64,000 bases of DNA from positions 62,001 to 126,000 of the forward strand of contig CP073743.1 of NCBI GenBank assembly GCA_024397935.1. The letters run 5' to 3'. Made by a program: the position numbers and the translations under genes. Shown here in pieces: positions 45,133-53,803 of this stretch. The notes beneath the pieces are model-generated. The model had not been told where the DNA came from. It did not search any database and worked only from the letters and a program-made list of their open reading frames with translations. Numbering within the stretch: the first letter of the stretch is position 1; each line of letters starts with the position of its first letter. This DNA comes from a bacterium SCSIO 12844. GTDB taxonomy: Bacteria > Pseudomonadota > Gammaproteobacteria > Francisellales > Francisellaceae.

Positions 45133-47860
45133 TGATCAAGTAGAGAAAATCAGAAGTGCATTAACTTATTTATCAGCGGATTGTTCGCGTTGTGAGTGGG
45201 TTGAAATTGCAATGGCAATTAAATCAGAAATTGATAATGAAATAGGTTTTGAGTTATTTAATCAGTGGAGTAGTTTAAGTGAAAAATACAATCAAAAAGA
45301 AGCATGCAGTGTCTGGAAGAGTATTCAATCAAATGGCAAAATTAGTATTGGTACATTGTTTTTTATGGCTAGAGAAAACGGTTGGAGTAAGCAGGTTTCG
45401 AATAATTTTGAATATTCTATTCATAGTGATGTTAATGATAACTGCAATAGACCTAATGGGCAGAGTAATGATATTAGAAGAAGAATTACTAATAACAACT
45501 CAGAATCTAATGTTAGCGAGAGCTGCGTAAATGATAAAGAAATTCAATATCAGAAAATGGCGACTATTGCTGAGAAAATTTATCAATCTGCAAAAGATGC
45601 ATCCAATGATTATCCATATTTAAAGAAAAAGGGCGCACTAACTCATGGTGTAAAAATTCTGAATGAGGATGTTAATGTATTTGCTTGTGGTTTTGGTAAA
45701 AAGGGGAATTTAATTATTCCTTTATTTAATATTAAAGGCAGTATGCTGAGTCTATTGAGTATTTTACCGAGTAAAAAAAACGGTCAACCCGATAAATGTT
45801 TAATGCGTGGTGCTAAAAAGTCAGGTTGTTTTTATCCAATTGGCAACTATCAAAAGGATAAACCAATTATTGTTAGTGAAGGCTTTGCAACGGCATCGAG
45901 TATTTATCAGGCAACTGGGCTTTATACGATTATGGGTGTCGATGCAGGTAATCTAAAGCCAGTAGTCGATAATTTAAGCGGGCTTTATCCTGAGAATAAA
46001 ATTATCATTGCCTGTGATAACGATCAATATAAAAGCACTAAAAATACAGGGATTGAGCAAGCAAAAAAAGCCGCCCAATCAAGAGCAAACGTAAGTCTTA
46101 TTATACCAGAATTTAAATCAACTGTATCTAAACCGACTGACTTTAATGATCTGCATTTATTAGAAGGCTTATCGGTAGTCAGAGAGCAAATTATTGGTGC
46201 GACAACAATTATACCAAAGGGTTATTTCTATGCTAAAGATCGTCTTTATTACCAAGATGAATCAGATGAAGCTCCATTATATTTAGCGGATGAATTAAAA
46301 GTCACAGCGGATATTAAAGATCATGATAATCAAGGTTATGGTATGCGTTTAAATTGGTATGATAAGTATCATCAAAAGCATGCTTGGTCGATGCCATCAA
46401 AGTTATTAGCTGCTAGAGGATTTGAGCCAATTGAGCAAGAGTTACGTGATGGTGGTTTAAATATTTCTGATAGCCCTGATGCAAAACGTTACTTAAAGCG
46501 TTTTTTAAATCATGTTCAGCCTCGCCAGTGTTTAACTTCGGTGTATAAAACAGGTTGGTATAATCAAAGCTATGTCTTAGCTGATAAGGCATACAACCAA
46601 CCAAAAGAATTACCTTATGTATTTAGCCAAGGTGGAGCTACTACATTGAAACCGTCTTCAACGAAAGGTGATTTAGCAAATTGGCAAAAAGAGATTAGTC
46701 GTTATGCGATTGGTAATCCATTAATGATTTTAGCGATATCTTTTGGTTTTGTTGGGCCATTATTAAATCGGATGGGTATGGATAATTTTGGCTTACACTT
46801 ATATGGTTCATCATCAACAGGTAAAACGACGTTAGCATCTGTATTAGCGAGCATCTGGGGTGATCAAGATTTTATTAAGCGTTGGCGAGTGACAACAAAT
46901 GGCTTAGAGGCTATGGCTGTGAAACATAATGATGGCTTGTTAATTTTAGATGAAATTGCTCAAGTCAATGGGCATGAAGTTGATCAGATAGCTTATATGT
47001 TGGGTAATGGTAGTGGTAAAGCTAGAGCGAATCGTAAAGGTAATTCTAAAAAAATTGAAACCTTTAGGCTTGCTTATTTTTCAACTGGTGAGTTATCGGT
47101 TGTTGAGAAAATAAAAGAGTCAGGTAAGCGAGTGCCAGCAGGTGCACAGATGCGCTTTATAGATATCAATATCAATCAGAAGTATGGCGTATTTGATAAC
47201 TTACATGGTTTTCAATCTGGGGGTGATCTATCAAATCATTTAAAAGAATCTTCAAGAAAGTATTATGGTGTTGCCATTGATGCATTTTTGACTGAATTAA
47301 CCAATGATCTTGATTATTGGAAATCAGAGGTAACAGAGTTTATGGATGATTTCATTGAAGAATTAAAGACTATGACTATTTCAAGTCAAGCTATGCGCGT
47401 ATTAAAACCATTTGCATTAGTTGCTGCAGTAGGTCAAATTGCGACCATGATGGGTATAACTGGTTGGTCAGATCAAAAAGGTAATGCAGGGCAATCAGAT
47501 GCATATCATGCGGTATTAGAGATATATAAAAGATGGCTTAATGACTTTGGCAAAGGTGATTTAGAAGAGCAAGAAATGATCACAAGGTTATTTGATTTTC
47601 TTGATACTAATCGCCAACGATTTCAAGGTGAAGGTAAGTTTGCCACTGTACCAGCCAATCGTGCAGGATTTATAAAGCCACATCATAGTAAGTTTGCTTA
47701 TACTATTCATAATAAAGTTTGGAGTGAAGAGATATTCAAAGGGTTGTCAGTTAAAAATGTTAACCGAGCATTAAAAGCACGCGGTACGTTAATTGATAAT
47801 GCTTCATTTTATTTTGATAAGCATAAAACTCGAGCTTACACCGTGGTTTATGAACACTAA
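45125..47860 (+). CDS. PriCT/Toprim/DUF927 island replication protein
   Basis: A 911-residue protein of the primase-helicase type. Residues 1-80 are PriCT_2-like (CEWVEIAMAIKSEIDNE, SIGTLFFMARENGW). A Toprim-like domain lies around 215-340 (PIIVSEGFATASSIYQATGL, IIIACDND). The C-terminal DUF927 ATPase has a Walker A box GSSSTGKTT near residue 562 and a Walker B box LLILDEI near 605. It probably unwinds and primes the island's own origin after excision. The gene has a normal uninterrupted frame. Confidence 0.85.
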   Translation: MSNDQVEKIRSALTYLSADCSRCEWVEIAMAIKSEIDNEIGFELFNQWSSLSEKYNQKEACSVWKSIQSNGKISIGTLFFMARENGWSKQVSNNFEYSIHSDVNDNCNRPNGQSNDIRRRITNNNSESNVSESCVNDKEIQYQKMATIAEKIYQSAKDASNDYPYLKKKGALTHGVKILNEDVNVFACGFGKKGNLIIPLFNIKGSMLSLLSILPSKKNGQPDKCLMRGAKKSGCFYPIGNYQKDKPIIVSEGFATASSIYQATGLYTIMGVDAGNLKPVVDNLSGLYPENKIIIACDNDQYKSTKNTGIEQAKKAAQSRANVSLIIPEFKSTVSKPTDFNDLHLLEGLSVVREQIIGATTIIPKGYFYAKDRLYYQDESDEAPLYLADELKVTADIKDHDNQGYGMRLNWYDKYHQKHAWSMPSKLLAARGFEPIEQELRDGGLNISDSPDAKRYLKRFLNHVQPRQCLTSVYKTGWYNQSYVLADKAYNQPKELPYVFSQGGATTLKPSSTKGDLANWQKEISRYAIGNPLMILAISFGFVGPLLNRMGMDNFGLHLYGSSSTGKTTLASVLASIWGDQDFIKRWRVTTNGLEAMAVKHNDGLLILDEIAQVNGHEVDQIAYMLGNGSGKARANRKGNSKKIETFRLAYFSTGELSVVEKIKESGKRVPAGAQMRFIDININQKYGVFDNLHGFQSGGDLSNHLKESSRKYYGVAIDAFLTELTNDLDYWKSEVTEFMDDFIEELKTMTISSQAMRVLKPFALVAAVGQIATMMGITGWSDQKGNAGQSDAYHAVLEIYKRWLNDFGKGDLEEQEMITRLFDFLDTNRQRFQGEGKFATVPANRAGFIKPHHSKFAYTIHNKVWSEEIFKGLSVKNVNRALKARGTLIDNASFYFDKHKTRAYTVVYEH

Positions 47861-47872
47861 CTTATAAACTAA

Positions 47873-47985
47873 TAGAACATATAGAACGTGGTTGTATTTT
47901 GATCATGTTCTGTTTTTTATTTCTGTATCCCATATAAACCAAGGGCTGTAGCGCTTTAGAACACTAGAACATGTAGAACACGTAG
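47873..47985 (+). repeat. AGAACA iteron array 1 downstream of the replication gene
   Basis: TAGAACATATAGAACGTGG at 47873-47891, then TAGAACACTAGAACATGTAG and AACACGTAG at 47957-47985 give five AGAAC units at about 9-bp spacing. The second group is headed by AAGGGCTGTAGCGCTTT. The same arrangement, inverted, lies at 50927-50969. Candidate replication iterons or regulator sites. Confidence 0.5.
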
Positions 47986-48078
47986 TTTTGGTAGAGTTTG
48001 TAATAATAGTCCAACATAATTTGGCTTAATTGACTATATTTAATTTAGTGTCAAAAATAAACTAACTATAAGTATCAT

Positions 48079-48714
48079 ATGATGAAAAATAATGTTTTAA
48101 AATTTGTATGCCACAGTAAAAAAACGCTTGATATAGCAGCGGAATTTGGTTGGCTAGCAGGAGCTAAATATACAAACCTACGTGACATTAAACATTGTAG
48201 TCAAGTTGGGTTTATAGATATTGACTGGGAGAATTACTGCTTTCAAAAACATATTAATGCAGTAATGAAAACAAAGCCTTTGTATACAGTAGCTAAAGAT
48301 ATAGTAGATATTAATGAGCTTGATCAAATCCTTTATGAAGCGGAAGAATTGTCAAATTATGCTGAGAATGTCATTCTTGTTCCAAAAGACCAAAAATTAA
48401 AAAATAAACTAGAATTACTACCTAGAAAATATGTATTAGGTTACAGTGTTCCAACGAAGTATGGAGGCACTGAAATTTCAACAAAGTATTTTAATAGACC
48501 TGTTCATTTATTAGGGGGGAGACCTGATGTCCAGAGAAAATTAGCTAATGAAATGCCAGTGGTGTCTTTTGATTGCAATAGATTTACGCTTGATGCAAAG
48601 TTTGGAGATTATTTTAATGGCAAAAAATTTATTCAACATCCAATTGGGGGCTATGAAAAATGCTTATATGATTCAATAAAAAATATCACGAAATTATGGA
48701 GTCAGTATGAATAA
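48079..48714 (+). CDS. Island protein of unknown function, DUF6610-like
   Basis: A 211-residue soluble protein. Its C-terminal half has the distinctive text KYVLGYSVPTKYGGTEIS and RPVHLLGGRPDVQ, which I associate, with limited certainty, with an uncharacterised phage/archaeal family (DUF6610). The HLLGGRP and SFDCNRF words look like turns of a TIM-barrel enzyme, but no catalytic residue can be assigned. It overlaps the next gene by eight bases, so the two products probably act together. Confidence 0.5.
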   Translation: MMKNNVLKFVCHSKKTLDIAAEFGWLAGAKYTNLRDIKHCSQVGFIDIDWENYCFQKHINAVMKTKPLYTVAKDIVDINELDQILYEAEELSNYAENVILVPKDQKLKNKLELLPRKYVLGYSVPTKYGGTEISTKYFNRPVHLLGGRPDVQRKLANEMPVVSFDCNRFTLDAKFGDYFNGKKFIQHPIGGYEKCLYDSIKNITKLWSQYE

Positions 48715-49315
48715 GGAAACTGCGAGAAATGAATTTTTAATGCGGATGTATGATCAAATGTTTAATGATATTAACCGTCATATAATGGTTGTTTGGCAAC
48801 CTATTATTATGTTAGGTGGAACTATTGCTGCGTTGATTTTGCAAGGTAAAAATATATTGCCAATTAGTATTTCAACTACTATGATTATTTTAGTTGTAGC
48901 TTGGGTAATAGCTCATGTATATGATAGTAGTTTTTGGTATAACAGGAATTTGGCTATTATCTCAAATATTGAAAAACAGTTTCTTCATAAAGATGATGTC
49001 TCTGAAATATGTTTCTATTTTGCTAGCCATAGAAGGAACAATAAAATGATATCTCATTTACGTATTCAGTATTATTTAGCAGTAGGCATTGGAATTATGG
49101 CAGTAATTTATCAACTGTTTATCGACTTGACTAATGGCTGTAGAAATTATTTGTTTATCTTGCCAATATTAGTGTTGATCATTGTTTGTTGCATGTTATA
49201 TAGCTTTAAGAAAGGGAAAGATAAACGATATGATGAGTTTATTAAGATGTCACCTGGGAAAACAATAAAATCTGAATCTTCCAATAATACAGTTGGTCAT
49301 TCAGGTAGTGGGTGA
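48707..49315 (+). CDS. Four-helix membrane protein, partner of the preceding gene
   Basis: A 202-residue protein with two pairs of predicted membrane helices: about residues 27-46 (WQPIIMLGGTIAALIL) and 53-71, then 124-140 (YLAVGIGIMAVIYQLF) and 149-167. A soluble loop of about 50 residues lies between the pairs and a polar tail ends in Ser/Gly. The family is not recognised. Coupling by an 8-bp overlap to a soluble protein, beside a deaminase defence gene, is the layout of a sensor plus membrane effector; this role is inference. Confidence 0.5.
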   Translation: MNKETARNEFLMRMYDQMFNDINRHIMVVWQPIIMLGGTIAALILQGKNILPISISTTMIILVVAWVIAHVYDSSFWYNRNLAIISNIEKQFLHKDDVSEICFYFASHRRNNKMISHLRIQYYLAVGIGIMAVIYQLFIDLTNGCRNYLFILPILVLIIVCCMLYSFKKGKDKRYDEFIKMSPGKTIKSESSNNTVGHSGSG

Positions 49316-49341
49316 CTTTTAATAAGCTTGCCAATATCAGT

Positions 49342-50847
49342 CTATTCTAAATCCAAAATTTCTTTGTCTTCATATTTTTCTCTTAAGTCATCAAAAAAAG
49401 AATTTAGGTCATAAAAATTATCATTTATCATTTTAAAGTGAGATAAATATTCTTTAAATTTTTTAAAATAAGATACTTCTATCCAAAAATAAGCTAAAGG
49501 AGTCGAATGTGATAAATGAATTGGATTACTGTTTTTTATATTCCAATTGATGATTCTATCACCACATTCTTTATCTCTACGATCTTTTTTAAATTTCTGG
49601 AAAACGTATTTAAATCTTTTGGGTGCTACTCCTCTAAATGAACTAAATTTAACAACATTATTATCCTTATCATTTGCTTTATCCTTAATTATTCCTTCAA
49701 ATAACTTTTCTGATAGACTTTTGGGATATGGCTCAATGTAAACTACTTTATCAATGCCTGATGCAATAATATGTTTAGCACATAAATGACAAGGAAATGT
49801 AGTGGTATAGAGGGTTGCATTTTTAATTGATATTCCCCTATTAGCAGCATCGCAAATTACAGCTTGCTCAGCGTGAACAGCTCTGTAAAATTCTAATGAA
49901 TCTTTCCACTCTTCATCTATTTCTTCACACTTAATTTGTTTTACTCTATGAGATAAAGTAAATCTGTTTTCATCTACAGTTTTGAAGTCTCTCAAATCTG
50001 GCTCTGAATCACACCAATAAGCGCCACCACCAAATTTAGGAACTTCATTGCATCCTGTTGATATAACATTACCATTAATATCTAGCGCACATGCTCCAAT
50101 TTGTTTAGATGGTTCACTAGTACGTAATGAAGCAACGTATGCATGCATCATACCTATTTCTTCTTGTGTTGGAGTTATAAAAGGAGCATTAAAAATTAAA
50201 TTGGTAAATCTATCTACATCATCCTTGATAGTTTCCATATGTAGAAAATAATGCGCTTTATGATAGGTTGCTAATGTATTACGCCCATAGTTATCACAAT
50301 TTTTATCATTTTCATCTGTACTCATTAATTTCTGTATTTTATTTTTGTCATCATCTAATAATATGTCACACTTTTTCTTATCTGATAATGCTAGATTTTT
50401 CAGATACTGTTCTCTTAAGCTTTTAGTTTGATATACAGATAAAAAAATAAAATTTCTTCTATAAACATGGCGTAAAATGTTATATTCATCAGGGTGCTTA
50501 AAGGAATCTATTATATAGATAACAGGCTTACTATTTTGAGCTTTCTTATCTTTTTCCACTTGCTCATGTCTTAATTGCATAATTCTAGCAATTGCTGCAT
50601 AAGCCATAATACCTTTATTTTTCTTTCTTAAGTAGTTAATTTCATCAATCTTCTTGAATATATAATCGATTTCTGAATCATTTTCATCTTTTTTAATATT
50701 TAATAATTGTGTCAGTTTTATTTTATGTACTATACACTCTGCACTTTTAAATGATTTAACTAATTCAGAATAAACCTGATCAAAATCTGTTCCAACACCA
50801 CCAACTAAGCCAATAATAAGTTCAAAGGCCTCTCGTTCACCAGTCAT
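49342..50847 (-). CDS. AvcD-like anti-phage deoxycytidylate deaminase
   Basis: A 501-residue two-domain protein. Residues 1-200 are a P-loop kinase-like domain beginning ELIIGLVGGVGTDFDQVYSE. The C-terminal half is a cytidine-deaminase domain with the zinc motifs VHAEQAV (His325, Glu327) and PCHLC (352-356). This architecture is that of AvcD/DCD proteins, which destroy dCTP and dCMP pools on phage infection. In Vibrio the enzyme is held off by the small RNA AvcI, encoded directly upstream. Here about 860 gene-free, hairpin-rich bases lie upstream. All catalytic residues are present. Confidence 0.82.
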   Translation of the reverse strand: MTGEREAFELIIGLVGGVGTDFDQVYSELVKSFKSAECIVHKIKLTQLLNIKKDENDSEIDYIFKKIDEINYLRKKNKGIMAYAAIARIMQLRHEQVEKDKKAQNSKPVIYIIDSFKHPDEYNILRHVYRRNFIFLSVYQTKSLREQYLKNLALSDKKKCDILLDDDKNKIQKLMSTDENDKNCDNYGRNTLATYHKAHYFLHMETIKDDVDRFTNLIFNAPFITPTQEEIGMMHAYVASLRTSEPSKQIGACALDINGNVISTGCNEVPKFGGGAYWCDSEPDLRDFKTVDENRFTLSHRVKQIKCEEIDEEWKDSLEFYRAVHAEQAVICDAANRGISIKNATLYTTTFPCHLCAKHIIASGIDKVVYIEPYPKSLSEKLFEGIIKDKANDKDNNVVKFSSFRGVAPKRFKYVFQKFKKDRRDKECGDRIINWNIKNSNPIHLSHSTPLAYFWIEVSYFKKFKEYLSHFKMINDNFYDLNSFFDDLREKYEDKEILDLE

Positions 50848-50926
50848 TTTAGCAACCCCTCTTTTCTAGAGACAAAAATAAGTATACTGAATAAATATAA
50901 AAATTTTGCAAAGTTGATTAAAAAAT

Positions 50927-51036
50927 CATGTTCTACGTGTTCTAATGTTCTAAAACGGCCGCACCCCTTATTCTATATGACTTTTTGGTGATGAATAATA
51001 GAACATGTGCAGAACAAATAGAACATTTACGGGGGT
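50927..51036 (-). repeat. AGAACA iteron arrays 2 and 3, upstream of the deaminase gene
   Basis: Read on the minus strand, 50969 to 50927 gives AAGGGGTGCGGCCGTTTTAG followed by AACATTAGAACACGTAGAACATG, an inverted counterpart of the array at 47941-47985 including its leader. A third, plus-strand group with GAACA at 51001, 51012 and 51021 follows, ending in ACGGGGGTG. The two main arrays face each other across the 48079-50847 cargo. Confidence 0.5.
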
Positions 51037-51157
51037 GAAGGTACTTCCTACAGTTATAAACTTATCAGGTTGATTACGCGCAAATAAAACTTTCTGCGTT
51101 GTATTTTGAGACTGCAAACTAGGACTGAGTGATTTAGAAATTTAACTGTTAAATAGG

Positions 51158-51177
51158 TGGGCTCAAATTTGAGCCCA
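51158..51177. other. 20-bp perfect palindrome
   Basis: TGGGCTCAAATTTGAGCCCA is its own reverse complement. It could be a protein-binding dyad or, as RNA, a hairpin. There is no T-run behind it on the plus strand and ATTAAAAATA follows, so it is not a typical terminator. Confidence 0.6.
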
Positions 51178-51187
51178 TTAAAAATAG

Positions 51188-51210
51188 GCCATGCTCCAGT
51201 GGAGTGTGGC
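51188..51210. other. 10-bp stem, 3-base loop hairpin
   Basis: GCCATGCTCC, loop AGT, GGAGTGTGGC. All ten pairs form on the plus-strand RNA, two of them G-U; the complement RNA would have two A-C mismatches. This favours a transcript in the plus direction. Confidence 0.6.
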
Positions 51211-51268
51211 ATGTAATCTTAACTAGGTTTACTCCATTAGAGATCATTATATTAAGCCTGAGTTACTC

Positions 51269-51371
51269 ACCCCAAATCTGGGGGCACTAAATTAGTTTTA
51301 CCGCAACGCGGCTAAACCCCTATTGGTAAGGATTTTATTAACGTTCCTTAATTTTCAGGAGCGTTAGGGTA
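51269..51371 (+). ncRNA. Covarying structured RNA element 1, island copy
   Basis: Order of parts: hairpin I CCCC-AAATCT-GGGG (51270-51283); conserved ACTAAATTAGTTTT; hairpin II CCGC-AAC-GCGG (51301-51311); conserved CTAAA; 5' strand of stem III ACCCCTA (51316-51322); conserved TTGGTAAGGATTT; hairpin IV AACGTTCCT/AGGAGCGTT (51340-51365); 3' strand of stem III TAGGGT (51365-51370). The same order with different paired bases occurs at 62404-62506. Strand is inferred from the downstream genes. Function unknown. Confidence 0.6.
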
Positions 51372-51447
51372 TAGATTTAGTTTAATATTTTTCTTGCTAT
51401 GGATTGTAATAATGCTACTTCTATGAGGAATAATTTAAACCAAATTA

Positions 51448-51645
51448 TAAAAAGGTACTTTCAACCTAAAACTTAGTGGGGGTGATTCACCCGCCGAAAG
51501 CCTATTCTGCATCACAAAAAAAATTGATTTCGTTTCGCTTTTTTATTCTAAAAATATGAGTCCATAAATGATCATTAAAGAGTATGAGTGATCATGGCGT
51601 CTTAAAATTTTAGGTATAATTTGATCAAAAAAACGAAATGGTTTA
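51448..51645 (+). repeat. Conserved non-coding element 2, island copy (198 bp)
   Basis: About 90% identical to 62871-63067 by eye (roughly 19 differences). Conserved structures: CTTTC (51458-51462) with GAAAG (51496-51500) enclosing GTGGG/CCCGC; and the long-range arms ATTTCGTTT (51527-51535) and AAACGAAAT (51631-51639). No reading frame spans it. It ends about 60 bases before the NRPS operon and may be its leader or promoter, or an independent small RNA. Confidence 0.7.
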
Positions 51646-51708
51646 TAACTTATAGGCATATACAGTTTAGGTATTAAATGATTGCTTAGTTAGCAATATT
51701 AGTTTTAA

Positions 51709-52434
51709 ATGTACTTGATGTGGTATGACTTTGAGTGGATGGATGTGAGTAAAAAAAATACTAATATTTCTGATAAAAATTTACCATTCTATGAGCAAAT
51801 TCCTATTTCATATTTTCAACAAGCCGCAAAAAAAATTGGCTTAGATAGTTGCTGTGATATTAAAGAAGTAAATGATTTAATTCAACAATCTGATGCTATA
51901 TTAGACATTGGAGCTGGCTGGGGGAGAGTAATAAATTATTTAATTTCAAGTGGCTATCAAGGGGAAATATTTGCAGTTGAGAGAAGTGCTCAATTTTATA
52001 ATTATCTGAAAAAATATGAAAATTTAGTTTCTATATTAAAAGGTGATATTCGTTCTGTTGAAATTAAACGGCAGTTTCCACTAATTATCTGGATGTGGGG
52101 AGGAATTGCGGAAATGAATAAGCCTGAACAATTAAAGAGCGTACAATATATAATTTCATCAACTTTAGCAAATAATGGATATCTAGTTATTGATACTGCA
52201 GAATATATTAATAGGCCTCCCAAGGAAGTTACTATAAGTGCTATAGATACTGAAGATAGAGATGCAATTTTTGATGTAGAAATAGAAAATAAGCACATGC
52301 AATATCACTGCTATATGATGTCAAGCTCTCAAATGTCGGAATTTGCAGATGTCTTAAGTTTAAAAAGCTTTTTTCAAAAAAAGTATATAACAGATACAGG
52401 TGTTGCAAGGGTTTTACATATCTTTCAAAAGTAG
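51709..52434 (+). CDS. Class I SAM-dependent methyltransferase
   Basis: A protein of about 230-241 residues with motif I LDIGAGWGRVINYL near residue 65 and the post-I acidic residue in FAVERSAQF. The GDIRSVE and LIIWMWGGIAEMN segments are motifs II and III. The exact start is open: ATG at 51709, ATG at 51739 (with GAGTGG before it) or GTG at 51745. First gene of the NRPS operon, so it probably N-, O- or C-methylates the peptide or a precursor. Confidence 0.75.
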   Translation: MYLMWYDFEWMDVSKKNTNISDKNLPFYEQIPISYFQQAAKKIGLDSCCDIKEVNDLIQQSDAILDIGAGWGRVINYLISSGYQGEIFAVERSAQFYNYLKKYENLVSILKGDIRSVEIKRQFPLIIWMWGGIAEMNKPEQLKSVQYIISSTLANNGYLVIDTAEYINRPPKEVTISAIDTEDRDAIFDVEIENKHMQYHCYMMSSSQMSEFADVLSLKSFFQKKYITDTGVARVLHIFQK

Positions 52435-52529
52435 CCTTTTCAAAGCTATTAAAGCCACAATGCTACTATATGATTGCTAAATTTTGTACTATATTTTAAG
52501 AAATAGTACTTTAAATAGATATTGAATAT

Positions 52530-53786
52530 ATGAAAAAGAAAGAAGTCATAATAATTATAGATGGGTTTTCTACAGGTGAAGATCTAGTAAAAGTTATATC
52601 GTCTTTAGTTAAGATAGAATTCATTCATATTATTACTCCTAGTTGTAGTTATAATTTAAAACAAAAATTAATAGATATACATGTAAATAAAGATGAATTT
52701 ATTGATGAATTAGTTTATGACAATAATTTTCAATGTTTAATGGAAAAATTATCAAAATATGACATTAAGAATGTTGTGTGTGGCTTAGAAGGTCAAGGGG
52801 TAACATTAGCTGAAGAAATATTAGAAAGCTTAGGAATGAATAAAAATAATTATACTAAGTTACAGAGTAGGCGAAATAAACATGAAATGAATCTCGAGCT
52901 TAAAAGAGCTGGCTTATCAACAATTCGTGAAAAAATAATATTAAAGGATACATCTATTGACCAAGCAATCAATGAAATTGGTAATAAATACCCAATGGTT
53001 CTAAAGCCAATCAATAGTGGAGGTAGTGATGGTTTTCATTTATGTATAAGTGAACCAGAAGTTTATAATAGTGCAGAAATATTGTTTAATAAAAAAAATA
53101 CATTTGGTGAAGAAAATACTTCATTGCTTTTACAGGAATATTTAAGTGGTAAAGAATATTGTATTAATACAGTTTCAAATGGCGAGTTTAGAGTAGTTAC
53201 AGATATTTGGTGCTATGATAATTTTTTTACAGATGATGGCAGACGGTTATGTTATTCATCAACTTTGGTAGACCACAAGAAAAAACAGGATTTAATTGAC
53301 TATACATACCAGTGCTTAGATGCTTTAGGGTGCTATTATGGAGCCTGCCACACCGAACTTATGCAGCAGAATGACAGAATCGTAATGATAGAGTCTGCAA
53401 ATCGCTTAATGGGCGGAATTCCTAGTATATTATTAAGAGAGTGCCTATCAACAACTCAATTAGATGCTTTTTGTCAAATGATTGTTGATCCAAAGTGCTT
53501 ATTAGACCTTTCGATAGGAATTAAAAAGTTTATTAAAATAGTTAATATTATTCATGATGAGAAGCCAGGAAATTTGGTTAGCATAGAAAAATTAGATTTA
53601 TTCAAGTCCTTAAAGTCATTTAGAAACCTTAAGATAAATGTATCTATTGGACAGAAAATTGAAACTACTAGCAGCATTCATAACTGTATTGGTCATGTGC
53701 TTTTAACGCATGAAAGCTTGACTCAGCTAGATTTAGATGAATGCTATATACGTCAAAATCAGAGTCAGATATTTAAAATAGTGTAA
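52530..53786 (+). CDS. ATP-grasp ligase, L-amino-acid ligase-like
   Basis: A 418-residue ATP-grasp protein. The ATP-binding Lys is in YPMVLKPINSGGSDG, the hinge region in LLQEYLSGKEYC, and metal-binding residues in CHTELM and IESANRLMGG, a wording close to BacD-type dipeptide ligases. It would join a carboxylate (amino acid or peptide) to an amine through an acyl phosphate. Its place between methyltransferase and oxidase, one base overlapping the next gene, makes it part of the NRPS pathway: perhaps it builds a precursor or extends the released peptide. Confidence 0.8.
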   Translation: MKKKEVIIIIDGFSTGEDLVKVISSLVKIEFIHIITPSCSYNLKQKLIDIHVNKDEFIDELVYDNNFQCLMEKLSKYDIKNVVCGLEGQGVTLAEEILESLGMNKNNYTKLQSRRNKHEMNLELKRAGLSTIREKIILKDTSIDQAINEIGNKYPMVLKPINSGGSDGFHLCISEPEVYNSAEILFNKKNTFGEENTSLLLQEYLSGKEYCINTVSNGEFRVVTDIWCYDNFFTDDGRRLCYSSTLVDHKKKQDLIDYTYQCLDALGCYYGACHTELMQQNDRIVMIESANRLMGGIPSILLRECLSTTQLDAFCQMIVDPKCLLDLSIGIKKFIKIVNIIHDEKPGNLVSIEKLDLFKSLKSFRNLKINVSIGQKIETTSSIHNCIGHVLLTHESLTQLDLDECYIRQNQSQIFKIV

Positions 53787-53803
53787 TGAATAAAGGTGGG
53801 TTG

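Larger units (their letters stand above)
50848..51268. other. Gene-free region upstream of the deaminase, with hairpins
   Basis: No ORF is credible here. Besides the iterons it holds two strong hairpins described separately. By position it is where an AvcI-like antitoxin RNA of the deaminase would lie, but no sequence similarity to known AvcI can be judged by eye. Confidence 0.45.

Noticed and set aside
47873-47985. CRISPR-like or type III antitoxin repeats
   Set aside because: Units are only about 9 bases and there is no ToxN-like or Cas gene nearby; iterons are a better fit.
51448-51645. Retron non-coding RNA
   Set aside because: The complementary arms suggested it, but no reverse transcriptase gene is anywhere in the window.
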